NCBI RefSeq assembly: GCF_040499845.1
Contig: NZ_CP159342.1
Location: 4,774,001-4,838,000, forward strand
DNA: 64,000 nt
Source: Micromonospora sp. CCTCC AA 2012012
GTDB taxonomy: Bacteria > Actinomycetota > Actinomycetes > Mycobacteriales > Micromonosporaceae
Direction: 5' to 3'
The notes below the pieces were generated by a model. The model did no database searches. It had not been told where the DNA came from and saw nothing but the letters and a program-made list of their open reading frames with translations. Positions within the stretch are counted from its first letter, which is position 1, and each line of letters starts with the position of its first letter. Made by a program: the position numbers and the translations under genes. Positions 16,429 to 24,464 of the stretch are shown piece by piece.

Positions 16429-17598
16429 TCAGGGCCGGTCGGCGCGGGCCACCTCGTCGATCAGCCCGGCGAGCAGCGCCACCCGGGGCACCACCGAGTC
16501 GAGGTCCAGCCACTCGGTGGGGCTGTGGTCGTCGCCGCCGACCGGGCCGAGGCCGTCGAGCACCGCCGCACCCGCCTCGGCGAGCAGGTTCGCGTCGGCG
16601 CAGCCACCGGTGGCAGTGTGCGACACCGGCAGCCCGATACCCGCGCCCACCTTCGCCGCCAGCTCGGTCAGCCAGCGGCCGGCGGGTCCGGGCTCCCACG
16701 GCGGGGTGGGCGCGTGCACGGCCAGTTCGGCGCGTACCCCGGAGACGGTCGGCTCGGCGACCAGCCGGCGGATCTCGGCGAGCGCCGCCTCGTACTCAGC
16801 GCTGTGCCAGGCACGCAGGTCGATCAGCATCCGGGCCCGGTCGGCGACCACGTTGGGCCGGCCGCCGGCCGTCAGCATCCCGACGTTCACCGTCACCCCG
16901 GGCCAGCGGCCGTTGAGCGCGTCCAGCGCGACGGTCAACCGGGCCGCGGCGAGCAGCGCGTTCGCGCCGCGTTCCGGCTCGATGCCGGCGTGCGCGGCCC
17001 GGCCCCGCACGGTCACCTCCAGGTCCGCGACGCCCTTGCGGGCCGACACCAGGTCACCGTTGTCGCGGGCGCATTCCAGGCAGAGCGCCACGTCGGCCTC
17101 CGCCCCGAGGGTACGCAGCAGCGGCCGACTCCCGGTCGAGCCGATCTCCTCGTCGGGCGTGCAGACCAGCACCAGTTCGCCGTACCCGTCGAGGCCCAGC
17201 GCGGCGAGCACCTCGACGGCGGCGAGCCCGGCCAGCAGGCCCCCCTTGTCGTCGCTCACCCCCGGCCCGTACGCCCGGCGGTCGTGCACCCGGAACGGCC
17301 GGGCGGCGGCCGTGCCGGGCGGGAAGACGGTGTCCAGGTGCCCGGCGAGCAGGATCCGGCGGCTGCCGCTCCCGCGTCGGCGGGCCACCAGCACGTCGCC
17401 GAGCGGGGTGCCGTCCGGGTCGGCGACCGGCTCCCGCTCGACCGCCATGCCCGCCGCCAGGCACCAGGTCTGCACCAGGTCGGCGGCGGCGCGCAGCCCC
17501 TCGACGTGACCGGAGCCGGAGTCCACCGCGACCAGCCGGGTGAGCCGGTCGTGGAAGTCGGCCAGCCGGTCGCCGGCGGCCGTGAGCAGCGGACCCAT
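16429..17598 (-). CDS. M20-family metallopeptidase (carboxypeptidase G2-like)
   Basis: A 389-residue cytoplasmic di-zinc hydrolase. Metal and catalytic motifs are all present: AGHLDTV (His/Asp), GPGVSDDKGG (Asp), TPDEEIGS (Glu-Glu), a Glu in CLECARD and the C-terminal DDHSPTE (His). It closely resembles glutamate-carboxypeptidase/CPG2-type enzymes that split short peptides or N-acyl amino acids. Its ATG overlaps the stop of the upstream ABC ATPase (ATGA), so it is probably translated from the importer operon and should act on what the importer brings in. Confidence 0.9.
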   Translation of the reverse strand: MGPLLTAAGDRLADFHDRLTRLVAVDSGSGHVEGLRAAADLVQTWCLAAGMAVEREPVADPDGTPLGDVLVARRRGSGSRRILLAGHLDTVFPPGTAAARPFRVHDRRAYGPGVSDDKGGLLAGLAAVEVLAALGLDGYGELVLVCTPDEEIGSTGSRPLLRTLGAEADVALCLECARDNGDLVSARKGVADLEVTVRGRAAHAGIEPERGANALLAAARLTVALDALNGRWPGVTVNVGMLTAGGRPNVVADRARMLIDLRAWHSAEYEAALAEIRRLVAEPTVSGVRAELAVHAPTPPWEPGPAGRWLTELAAKVGAGIGLPVSHTATGGCADANLLAEAGAAVLDGLGPVGGDDHSPTEWLDLDSVVPRVALLAGLIDEVARADRP

Positions 17599-18371
17599 CA
17601 GAGCACCTTGTCCAGGAAGGCGCGGGTCCGGTCGTGCCGGGGGCTGCCGAGCACTTCGGCCGGGGTGCCGGCCTCGACCACGACGCCCCCGTCGAGGAAG
17701 GCGACGGAGTCGGCGACCTCACGGGCGAAGCCCATCTCGTGGGTCACCACCACCATGGTCATGCCGTCGGCGGCGAGCCCCTTCATCACGTCCAGCACCT
17801 CACCGACCAGTTCGGGGTCGAGCGCCGAGGTGGGCTCGTCGAAGAGCATCAGCTTCGGGTGCATGGCGAGCGCCCGGGCGATCGCCACCCGCTGCTGCTG
17901 CCCGCCGGAGAGCTGGCCGGGATAGTTGCCGGCCTTCTCGGCGAGGCCGACCCGGTCCAGCAGCCGCAGCGCCTCCGCCCGGGCCTTCTCCCGGGGCGTG
18001 CCGAGCACCCGGACCGGGGCCTCGATGACGTTGCCGAGGGCGGTGAGGTGCGGGAAGAGGTTGAACCGCTGGAACACCATGCCGATGTCCCGGCGGCGGC
18101 GGGCCACCTCCCGGGCCTTCAGCTCGTGGAGCTTGTCGCCCTGGCGGCGGTAGCCGACCAGCTCGCCGTCGACCGAGAGCTGGCCGCCGTCGATGCGTTC
18201 CAGGTGGTTGATGCAGCGCAGGAAGGTGGACTTGCCGGAGCCGGACGGGCCGAGCAGGCAGCTCACCTCGCCGGGGGCCACGGTCAGGTCGATGCCCTTG
18301 AGCACCTCCAGCGGGCCGAACCGCTTGGTGACGCCCTCGGCGTGCACCATCGGGACGCCTGTGGTCGTCAT
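17598..18371 (-). CDS. Polar amino-acid ABC transporter ATP-binding protein
   Basis: A 257-residue ATPase of the GlnQ/HisP type. Walker A is GPSGSGKST, the signature is LSGGQQQR, Walker B is [14 protein letters not shown] and the switch His is in VVTHEMGF. The insert with [29 protein letters not shown] is typical of amino-acid and opine importers. It overlaps both neighbours by 4 bp (ATGA), giving tight coupling with the permease and the M20 peptidase. Confidence 0.95.
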   Translation of the reverse strand: MTTTGVPMVHAEGVTKRFGPLEVLKGIDLTVAPGEVSCLLGPSGSGKSTFLRCINHLERIDGGQLSVDGELVGYRRQGDKLHELKAREVARRRRDIGMVFQRFNLFPHLTALGNVIEAPVRVLGTPREKARAEALRLLDRVGLAEKAGNYPGQLSGGQQQRVAIARALAMHPKLMLFDEPTSALDPELVGEVLDVMKGLAADGMTMVVVTHEMGFAREVADSVAFLDGGVVVEAGTPAEVLGSPRHDRTRAFLDKVL

Positions 18372-19222
18372 CGCACGCCTCCCCGGGCGAAGCCGCGCCC
18401 GAACCGCCGCTCGATCAGCCACTGGCCGACCGAGAGGAGGCTGACCAGCGCGAGATACCAGATCGCGGCGACCACCAGCAGCGGGATCACCTTGTAGTTG
18501 CCCTGGTAGACGGTCTGTACGGCGGTCATCAGGTCCCGACCGGCGATGATCGACACCAGCGCGGTGGACTTGAGCATGGTGATGGTCTCGTTGCCCATCG
18601 GCGGGATGATCACCCGCATCGCCTGCGGCAGGACCACCCGGCGCAGGGTCAGCATCGGGCTCATGCCGAGCGCGGCGGCGGCCTCGGTCTGCCCGGCGTC
18701 GACGGCGAGGATGCCGCCCCGGATCACCTCGGCGGCGTACGCCATCTCGTTGAGCGACAGGGCCAGTACGGCGGCGACCGTGCCGGTGACCACCACGCTG
18801 GTGGGCTTGTCGAACAGGACGGTGCCGGTGAACGGGACGGTCAGGGTGAGCCGGGGGAAGAGCGCCCCCAGGAACCCGAAGAAGATGATCTGGACCAGCA
18901 GCGGGGTGCCCCGGAAGATCCAGACGAAGACCCAGGAGACGCCGCGCAGCACCGGGTTCTCCGACAGCCGCATCACGGCGATCAGTACGCCGCCGATGGT
19001 GCCGAGGACCATCGCCAGCAGGGTCAGCCAGAGCGTGGTGACCACGCCGTCGAGGACGTAGTCCTTGAACAGGTAGTGGGCGATGGTGCCGGGTTCGAGG
19101 TTGGGGCTGGTCAGCAGCGCCCGAAGGAAGAGAGCGCTCAGTCCGACCACGAGCAGCGCGGTCAGCCATCGCCCGTAGTGGCGTACGGGGACGACCCGTA
19201 CGGCCTGGGTTTCGGTGGTCAT
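18368..19222 (-). CDS. Polar amino-acid ABC transporter permease
   Basis: A 284-residue membrane protein with about five to six helices and the family's EAA loop ([29 protein letters not shown]). ATG at 19222 follows GGAGG; the frame is open further upstream, but those codons lack coding character. It is a single permease, so it probably works as a homodimer. Together with the ATPase and lipoprotein encoded nearby it completes an importer. Confidence 0.93.
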   Translation of the reverse strand: MTTETQAVRVVPVRHYGRWLTALLVVGLSALFLRALLTSPNLEPGTIAHYLFKDYVLDGVVTTLWLTLLAMVLGTIGGVLIAVMRLSENPVLRGVSWVFVWIFRGTPLLVQIIFFGFLGALFPRLTLTVPFTGTVLFDKPTSVVVTGTVAAVLALSLNEMAYAAEVIRGGILAVDAGQTEAAAALGMSPMLTLRRVVLPQAMRVIIPPMGNETITMLKSTALVSIIAGRDLMTAVQTVYQGNYKVIPLLVVAAIWYLALVSLLSVGQWLIERRFGRGFARGGVR

Positions 19223-19310
19223 GTGCGGTGCCTCCTGCGGCGGGGGTGTCCGGCGAGCGCGACGAGTGCAGCGCAGCGGAGCCCCGCAGTCGCGAGCGGG
19301 AGAAGGTCTA

Positions 19311-19373
19311 GCGGTCGCCGGGCGCCTCTCCGGGCCCGCCCTCACGGAAGTGGAGAGGGCGCCCGGCGACCGC
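19311..19373 (-). terminator. Intra-operon hairpin (partial terminator)
   Basis: Arms at 19311-19331 and 19352-19373 (starting GCGGTCGCCGGGCGCC) pair over 21 bp with one bulged base and a 20-nt loop. It lies between the solute-binding protein gene and the permease gene, a common position for a hairpin that lets the binding protein be made in excess. Confidence 0.65.
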
Positions 19374-19399
19374 GGATCAGGGGTGGTGGTCCGCCGGGG

Positions 19400-20344
19400 T
19401 CAGTCGATGGCCTGGTCGATGGTGGCCTGCTTGACGGCGATCGGGGTCTGCTTCCACTGGCCGAGGATCTTGGCGTACGTGCCGTCGTCGATCAGCGACT
19501 GCACGGCGGCCCGGTACGCCTCGGCGAGCTCCTTGTTGGCCTTGAGGAAGCCGAAGCCGTTCGGGCTGGCCAGCCAGCCGTTCGGGGCGGACGCGTCCTC
19601 GACGAGTTCCGCCTTGCCGGTCAGCGACGCGGCGGTGTCGACCAGGTTGACCTTGGTGGCGGCGACCACGTCGACGTTGCCGGCGATCAGCGCCTGCACC
19701 GCCTGCGGGTTCTCCGGGTACTCCTTGACCTCGATCGCCTTGCCGTTGCAGCTCTCCTTGGAGTACGTGGCCAGGTTCTTCGACTGGTTGCTGGCCTTCT
19801 GCACGGCGACCTTGCGGCCGCAGAGGTCGGCCACGGTCTTGACCGCGAGCGGGTTGCCGGTCTTCACCAGGAAGCCGGTGCCGGAGGCGGAGTAGTCGAC
19901 GAAGGTGGCGACCTGCTGGCGCTCCTTCTTGTCGGTGATGCCGCCGGCGATGGCGTCGTACTTGCCGGCCTGGAGGCCGGGGACGAGGCCGTCGAAGGGC
20001 TGCTGGGAGAAGGTGGCCTTGAGCCCGAGCCGGGCCGAGGCGGCCTGGAACAGGTCGTAGTCGAGGCCCTTGAACTCGTCGTTCTTGCCCTCGACCTTGA
20101 AGTCGATGAAGGGCTGGTAGGGGGCGTTGGTGGCGACGGTCAGGCTGCCCCGGCCGCGCACGTCGGCGGGGACCTTCTTCGCCAGGGCGGTGTCGGTGGT
20201 GACCGCGCCGACGCCGTCGATGGTGACGGAGACGGGCTTGACGTCGTCGCCGGAGGCGGCGGTGGAGGTGGAGCCGCCACAGGCGGCGGTGACGGCCAGC
20301 AGCGCGGTGGTCGCGCCGAGCAGGGCGAACTGACGGATGCGCAT
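19400..20344 (-). CDS. Family 3 solute-binding lipoprotein of the amino-acid importer
   Basis: A 314-residue extracytoplasmic binding protein. The signal peptide and lipobox (TAACGG) are at residues 1-24. The SBP_bac_3 core begins near GRGSLTVATNAPYQPF and contains FKGLDYDLFQAASARLGL and AGGITDKKERQQV. Two Cys (about 174 and 199) may form a disulfide. Family 3 proteins bind polar amino acids, opines and related small molecules. Its upstream region holds repeated GTAAC half-sites near the divergent-looking RpiR regulator. Confidence 0.93.
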   Translation of the reverse strand: MRIRQFALLGATTALLAVTAACGGSTSTAASGDDVKPVSVTIDGVGAVTTDTALAKKVPADVRGRGSLTVATNAPYQPFIDFKVEGKNDEFKGLDYDLFQAASARLGLKATFSQQPFDGLVPGLQAGKYDAIAGGITDKKERQQVATFVDYSASGTGFLVKTGNPLAVKTVADLCGRKVAVQKASNQSKNLATYSKESCNGKAIEVKEYPENPQAVQALIAGNVDVVAATKVNLVDTAASLTGKAELVEDASAPNGWLASPNGFGFLKANKELAEAYRAAVQSLIDDGTYAKILGQWKQTPIAVKQATIDQAID

Positions 20345-20385
20345 GGGGGTGTCCTTCCGGGGTGCCAGACGAACCAGCCCCCGGA

Positions 20386-20431
20386 CTGTAACCCACGTTA
20401 CGATTTCGATGGGGTTACAGTTTTCTGTAAC
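20386..20431. promoter_or_regulatory. Candidate RpiR operator with four half-sites
   Basis: Two inverted repeats share the same half-site: CTGTAACCCACGTTAC (20386-20401) and the perfect palindrome GTTACAGTTTTCTGTAAC (20414-20431). They sit 42 to 87 bp upstream of the binding-protein ATG, between it and the rpiR-type gene. This is the likely control site of the importer/peptidase operon. Confidence 0.65.
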
Positions 20432-20447
20432 GCGCTTCGGGGCCCGG

Positions 20448-21341
20448 TCAGGCGGCCCCGAACGCCTGCTGCGCCGCCTCCATCGCCTTCAGCCGGGCCC
20501 CGGCCACCGGACCGAGCCGGTCGATCAGCGCGGCCACCACCGTCTCCACCAGCGCCAACGCCGGCACGAAGCTGTCGTACGGGGACGGCGAGTCGACCCG
20601 GCCGGGGAGCACCACCTCGGCCAGCCCGGCCACCGGGGAGAGCCACCGGTCGGTGCAGAGCACCACCTTGGCGCCCCGCGAGGTGACCTCCCGGGCCAGC
20701 GCCAGGGTCGGCTCCTCGTAGCGGCGGAAGTCGAAGAGCACGAAGAGATCCCGCTTGCCGACGTCGACCAGCATGTCGGTGCGCTCCACCGGGCTGGACG
20801 GGAGCAGCCGGCTGCCGCCGCGTACCTGCATCAGGTGCAGCACCAGGTAGTGGGCGAGCAGCCCGGAGAACCGGCCGCCGGCCGCGGTGACCCGGAACTG
20901 CTGGTCGGCCAGGAGGCGTACGGCGGCGTCCAGCTCGCCCTGCGGCAGCTCGGCGAGGGTGCCGGCGACCGCCTCAGGGAGGGTGGCCACCGCCCGGGAC
21001 AGGGCCCCCTCGGGCGGTGCGCCGCTCCGCTCGGTCGCCCGGTACGCGCTCAGCGGCGAGGTCTCCCGCTCGGCCAGCTCGTCGCGGAGTGCCCGCTGGA
21101 ACTCCGGGTAGCCGCCGAAGCCGAGCCGGGCCAGGAAGCGCAGCACGGTCGGCGCGCTCACCTCGGCCCGCTCGGCGAGGGCGGCGACGGTGCCCAGCCC
21201 GGCGGCCGGATAGGAGGCGAGCAGCGCGCGGGCCACCCGGCGCTCGGCCGGGCTGCACTCGCCGAGCCGCTGCCGGATCAGCGCGGCGACACCCACCGCA
21301 TGGGCCTCGCCCGGCTCGGACACAGGATCGGTCTTCGACAC
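20448..21341 (-). CDS. MurR/RpiR family transcriptional regulator
   Basis: A 297-residue regulator. The N-terminal HTH_6 domain (residues 18-90) contains SPAERRVARALLASYPAAGLGTVAALAERAEVSAPTVLRFLARLGF, and the C-terminal part (about 120-290) is a SIS domain that normally binds a phosphosugar or a related ligand. GTG at 21341 has a TAGGCT hexamer 6 nt upstream and no ribosome binding site, so it is probably leaderless. It is transcribed toward the importer operon, with the GTAAC operators in between, and most likely controls it. Confidence 0.9.
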   Translation of the reverse strand: MSKTDPVSEPGEAHAVGVAALIRQRLGECSPAERRVARALLASYPAAGLGTVAALAERAEVSAPTVLRFLARLGFGGYPEFQRALRDELAERETSPLSAYRATERSGAPPEGALSRAVATLPEAVAGTLAELPQGELDAAVRLLADQQFRVTAAGGRFSGLLAHYLVLHLMQVRGGSRLLPSSPVERTDMLVDVGKRDLFVLFDFRRYEEPTLALAREVTSRGAKVVLCTDRWLSPVAGLAEVVLPGRVDSPSPYDSFVPALALVETVVAALIDRLGPVAGARLKAMEAAQQAFGAA

Positions 21342-21347
21342 GCGCCG

Positions 21348-21353
21348 AGCCTA
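21348..21353 (-). promoter_or_regulatory. -10 hexamer of the leaderless rpiR-type gene
   Basis: On the minus strand TAGGCT is followed by 6 nt (CGGCGC) and then the GTG start. Confidence 0.45.
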
Positions 21354-21386
21354 ACCGCCCTCGCCTCCGCCCCCGACGACGGCGGA

Positions 21387-21436
21387 TTCACGGAAAGAGT
21401 GGCCATCCGCCGGGGAATGGACACTCTTTCCGTGAA
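21387..21436. terminator. Long hairpin terminator downstream of the S51 hydrolase gene
   Basis: TTCACGGAAAGAGTG (21387-21401) pairs perfectly with CACTCTTTCCGTGAA (21422-21436), and pairing continues inward as CCAT/ATGG after a mismatch. It ends the minus-strand gene whose stop codon is at 21449 and shields the rpiR-type promoter. Confidence 0.75.
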
Positions 21437-21448
21437 CGTGCGGGGCGA

Positions 21449-22879
21449 TCAGGACCTGGAGAGGGTGCAGGCGTAGTCGTCGGGGCCGGAGGCGGAGTAC
21501 GCCTCCAGGTCGAGGTAGTAGGTGGCTGAGCCGGAGGCGGTGCGGGTCAGGGTGACCGACTCGTCGGCGCCGGCACCGTTGTTCACCGAGCGGGTCAGCG
21601 TGCTCCCGGTCGAGCTGAGCAGATAGAGGTCGGCGTCGTACGCGGCCGGGACGGCGCAGTTCGCGGTGAGCGTCTGTCCACTGCCGAGGGTGAGTGCGAA
21701 GTAGTCGCGGTCGGTGCTGCTCTTCATGTCCCCGGTCACCGTCGCCGGATAGGTCAGCCCGGAGATGTCGTTGGCGGCGGTCCGGGAGTCGTTCGGCTCC
21801 ACCTCGGCATAGCTGGAGCCACCCGAGGGCGGCGGCGGGGGCGTCGTGCAGTCGGTCACCGGGGTGCCGCTGTAGAGGCTGCCGTCCGGCACGCCGGCCC
21901 GGACGCTCTTCAGGTAGTAGCCGCAGGTGGGGCGGTTGGCGAAGTCGTACGTCTGGCCGCTGGTGAGCTTCCAGATCTTGAAGTTCGAGTAGGTCAGCGG
22001 CTGGCCGGCGACGGCCACCTCGGGCTGGTGGTCACCGAGCACGACGTACGCGCTCGGCCCACTCAGGGTGCCCAGCCCGTTCCGGTCGATGTAGAACGAG
22101 GCGCCCTCCTCGATCCCCACGCCCCACGCCTTGCCCCCGGTGACCAGCCCGTCCTTGACCGCCCGGGCCACGAACGCCATCGTCCGGCCCATCCGGTCCC
22201 GGGTGACGAAGTGCGAGTCGTTGATCGTGTTGGCGTAGTTGGGCCAGCGGAACATGCCGGTGGTGAAGGTGACCGACCGGTCGTACGGGTCGGCCAGCGC
22301 GATCGCCGAGGTGGTGCTGGAAGTGCAGGCGTCGTACACGACGTCGCTGTTGACGTGCAGCCCGGCACTGCCGCCGCCGACGCCGCCGCCCTTGGCGACC
22401 ACCGACTCCACCGACGCCTCCAGCGCGGTACCCTTCCAGGCCACGTAGTTGCACTGGTTGCCACCGGCGAAGTAGACGAACTCGGCGTTGCGGATGTCGG
22501 TGTTGACCTGGGCGTCGTTGCCGTCGCGGGCGGCGGTCAGGGTCAGTGTGGTGCAGGAGTTGACCCCGGTCAGGCCGGTGATCAGGTCGCACTCCGGGGT
22601 GGTGTTGCCGGAGCCGGCGACGACCACCACGTCGATCGACCCGGTGCCGCCGCGGATGGCGTTGATCGCCTGGGTCATGGTCGCGGCGATGATCCCGCCG
22701 GAGCCGTTCATCGTGTACGCCGGGCCGGACCAGGCGGTCCGGCTGACGTCGGCTGCGCTGCCCTGCCGGATGCGGGTGACCTGGGCGTGGGCGGCGGTCA
22801 CCCCGATCGGGGCGACGGTGAGCAGGGCGGCGGCGGCCGCCACCAGGGACAGCCGGCGCGGGTTGCGGGAAGGGGACAT
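21449..22879 (-). CDS. Secreted S51-type (cyanophycinase-like) hydrolase with PPC domain
   Basis: A 476-residue secreted protein. The signal peptide ends near AHAQ (residue 33). The S51-type catalytic region has the nucleophile motif GGGSAGLHV (Ser171), preceded by VYFAGGNQCNYV, the substrate-pocket strand found in peptidase E/cyanophycinase. IEEGASFYIDRNGLG (about 257) matches the later conserved acidic loop. A Pro-rich linker then leads to a C-terminal bacterial pre-peptidase (PPC) domain (YAEVEPNDSRTAANDI onward). S51 serine hydrolases cleave Asp-containing peptides or the Arg-Asp polymer cyanophycin. ATG at 22879 follows GGAGGT. Confidence 0.8.
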   Translation of the reverse strand: MSPSRNPRRLSLVAAAAALLTVAPIGVTAAHAQVTRIRQGSAADVSRTAWSGPAYTMNGSGGIIAATMTQAINAIRGGTGSIDVVVVAGSGNTTPECDLITGLTGVNSCTTLTLTAARDGNDAQVNTDIRNAEFVYFAGGNQCNYVAWKGTALEASVESVVAKGGGVGGGSAGLHVNSDVVYDACTSSTTSAIALADPYDRSVTFTTGMFRWPNYANTINDSHFVTRDRMGRTMAFVARAVKDGLVTGGKAWGVGIEEGASFYIDRNGLGTLSGPSAYVVLGDHQPEVAVAGQPLTYSNFKIWKLTSGQTYDFANRPTCGYYLKSVRAGVPDGSLYSGTPVTDCTTPPPPPSGGSSYAEVEPNDSRTAANDISGLTYPATVTGDMKSSTDRDYFALTLGSGQTLTANCAVPAAYDADLYLLSSTGSTLTRSVNNGAGADESVTLTRTASGSATYYLDLEAYSASGPDDYACTLSRS

Positions 22880-22990
22880 GGGCACCTCCGAGGGGCCACG
22901 GATCGATGAAACAGAAGTTACATCGATTAACTTCCACGCTCAATACGTAATCCCTGTTACAGATCGGTGACGAACAGCGCGCAGCGGAAA

Positions 22991-23025
22991 GCGCCCTCCC
23001 GCCCCGGATACGGGCGGGAGGGCGC
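22991..23025. terminator. Hairpin terminator of the alkaline phosphatase gene
   Basis: GCGCCCTCCCGCCC (22991-23004) pairs perfectly with GGGCGGGAGGGCGC (23012-23025), just after the phosphatase stop on the minus strand. Confidence 0.8.
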
Positions 23026-23036
23026 CACCGACCGGA

Positions 23037-24296
23037 TCAGCGGGTGAGGATCCGGGCGAGCACCTCGTGAACGTGGGTGTTCGGGTGCTTGCCGGTGAAC
23101 TGCTCGGCCAGCGGGCCGTAGGCGGTGACGGGCACGTCGACGCCGGTGTGGCCGCTGGTGGTCCAGTCCAGGTTGAAGCTCAGGTTGCTCCCCTTGATCG
23201 GGAACGGGCCGTCCTCGGCCGAGATGCCGTCGCCGGACTCGTCGGCGGTGCCGGTGTCCTCGACGGTCAGGCCGCCGCACTCGTGGTCACCGGTCACCAC
23301 GACCAGCGTGTCCGGGTGGGTGGCCGCGTAGTTGCGGGCCACCGCGACGGCCTTCTCCAGCTCAGCGAGAGCCTGGAGCATCCGGGTGCCGTTGTTCTCG
23401 TGGGCGAACTCGTCCACCCCCTCCTCCTCGACGAAGAGAAAGAAGCCCTTCTTGTTCTTCGACAGCGTCGAGAGCGCCTTGGCGGTCATCGTCGCCAGGC
23501 TGGCCGGCGGGTTGTAGAGGTCGCCCTCACCCTCGCGGCGCTGCTGGAACAGCTCCTCGTTGGCGAAGAGGCCGAGCAGCTTGCCACCCTTGGCGGCGTC
23601 GAGCTGCTCGGCGGTGGAGACGTACTGGTAGCCCTTGGCCTTCGCCTCGGTGATCAGGTCTCCCCTGGTGCCCTTGCTCGCCTCGGCCGGGTCCTCGGCC
23701 GGCCGGTCCGGGTACGCCCCGGCGGTGCCCGCCGGCAGCCACCAGTCCTCGCCGCCACCCAGGATGACGTCCGGCCTGGTGACCTCCAGGTACTGCCGGG
23801 CGATCTCGTCCTGCGCCGAGCGGTTGGCCGTGTTGGCGAAGAACGCCGCCGGGCTGGCGTCGGTGACCTGGGCGGTGGTCACCAGGCCGGTGGCCTTGCC
23901 GGCCGCCTTCGCCTGCGCGCCGAGGGTGGGCAGCGGGTTGCCGTCGGTGTCGACGCTGATCGCGCCGTTGTACGTCTTCTCGCCGGTCGCCCACGCCGTG
24001 GCCGCGGCGGCGGAGTCGGTGACCGGGGTCTTCGGGTCGTGCGGGCTGGTGGTGAGCTGGCCGGAGACCGGCAGCTTGTCCATGGTGAGCTGGCCGTCGA
24101 GGCCGGCGAGATAAAGGCGGGCAGCCTCGCGCTGGGCGGCGGCCATCCCGTCACCGTTGATGAAGATGACGTTGCGGGCCCGCGCCTTGCCCGACCCGGC
24201 GGTGGCCTGGGTGACGGGGTTGACCAGGCTCAGCCCGGCGGCGGCGACCGCCCCGGCGATCACCGGGGCCAGGAGCCGGCTGCTGCGGAGATTCAC
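23037..24296 (-). CDS. phoA: Secreted alkaline phosphatase (PhoA family)
   Basis: A 419-residue exported metallophosphatase. The signal peptide is at residues 1-33. Metal ligand FINGDGM (Asp49) precedes the nucleophile in PVTDSAAAATAWATG (Ser95). Later metal ligands lie in EEEGVDEFAHENN, VVVTGDHECGG and SGHTGVDVPV. It releases phosphate from phosphomonoesters outside the cell. It lies between two secreted S51 hydrolases on the same strand, each followed by its own terminator, so the three are probably separate transcripts. Confidence 0.93.
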   Translation of the reverse strand: MNLRSSRLLAPVIAGAVAAAGLSLVNPVTQATAGSGKARARNVIFINGDGMAAAQREAARLYLAGLDGQLTMDKLPVSGQLTTSPHDPKTPVTDSAAAATAWATGEKTYNGAISVDTDGNPLPTLGAQAKAAGKATGLVTTAQVTDASPAAFFANTANRSAQDEIARQYLEVTRPDVILGGGEDWWLPAGTAGAYPDRPAEDPAEASKGTRGDLITEAKAKGYQYVSTAEQLDAAKGGKLLGLFANEELFQQRREGEGDLYNPPASLATMTAKALSTLSKNKKGFFLFVEEEGVDEFAHENNGTRMLQALAELEKAVAVARNYAATHPDTLVVVTGDHECGGLTVEDTGTADESGDGISAEDGPFPIKGSNLSFNLDWTTSGHTGVDVPVTAYGPLAEQFTGKHPNTHVHEVLARILTR

Positions 24297-24353
24297 GCGT
24301 TTCCTCCTGTGGATGGGACGCTTCGCGCACCAGGCAACAGGAGGCGGCGGCCC

Positions 24354-24376
24354 AACCGCTGACCGCGAGGTTAACC
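24354..24376 (-). promoter_or_regulatory. Possible PHO box upstream of phoA
   Basis: On the minus strand GGTTAACCTCGCGGTCAGCGGTT reads as two loosely matching 11-bp units (GTTAACC-like and GGTCAGC-like), as in actinobacterial PhoP sites. It lies 58-80 bp upstream of the phoA start. The match is weak. Confidence 0.25.
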
Positions 24377-24428
24377 GGGGGCGACGGTTGTCGGGACGTT
24401 TGTCGCCCCGGGCAACCGCCCGCCGGGT

Positions 24429-24458
24429 GCCGGGCCCCCCGGGAACGGGGAGCCCGGC
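24429..24458. terminator. Hairpin terminator of the second S51 gene
   Basis: GCCGGGCCCCCC (24429-24440) pairs with GGGGAGCCCGGC (24447-24458) with one G-U, immediately after the cyanophycinase-like stop codon. Confidence 0.6.
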
Positions 24459-24464
24459 GTGCCG

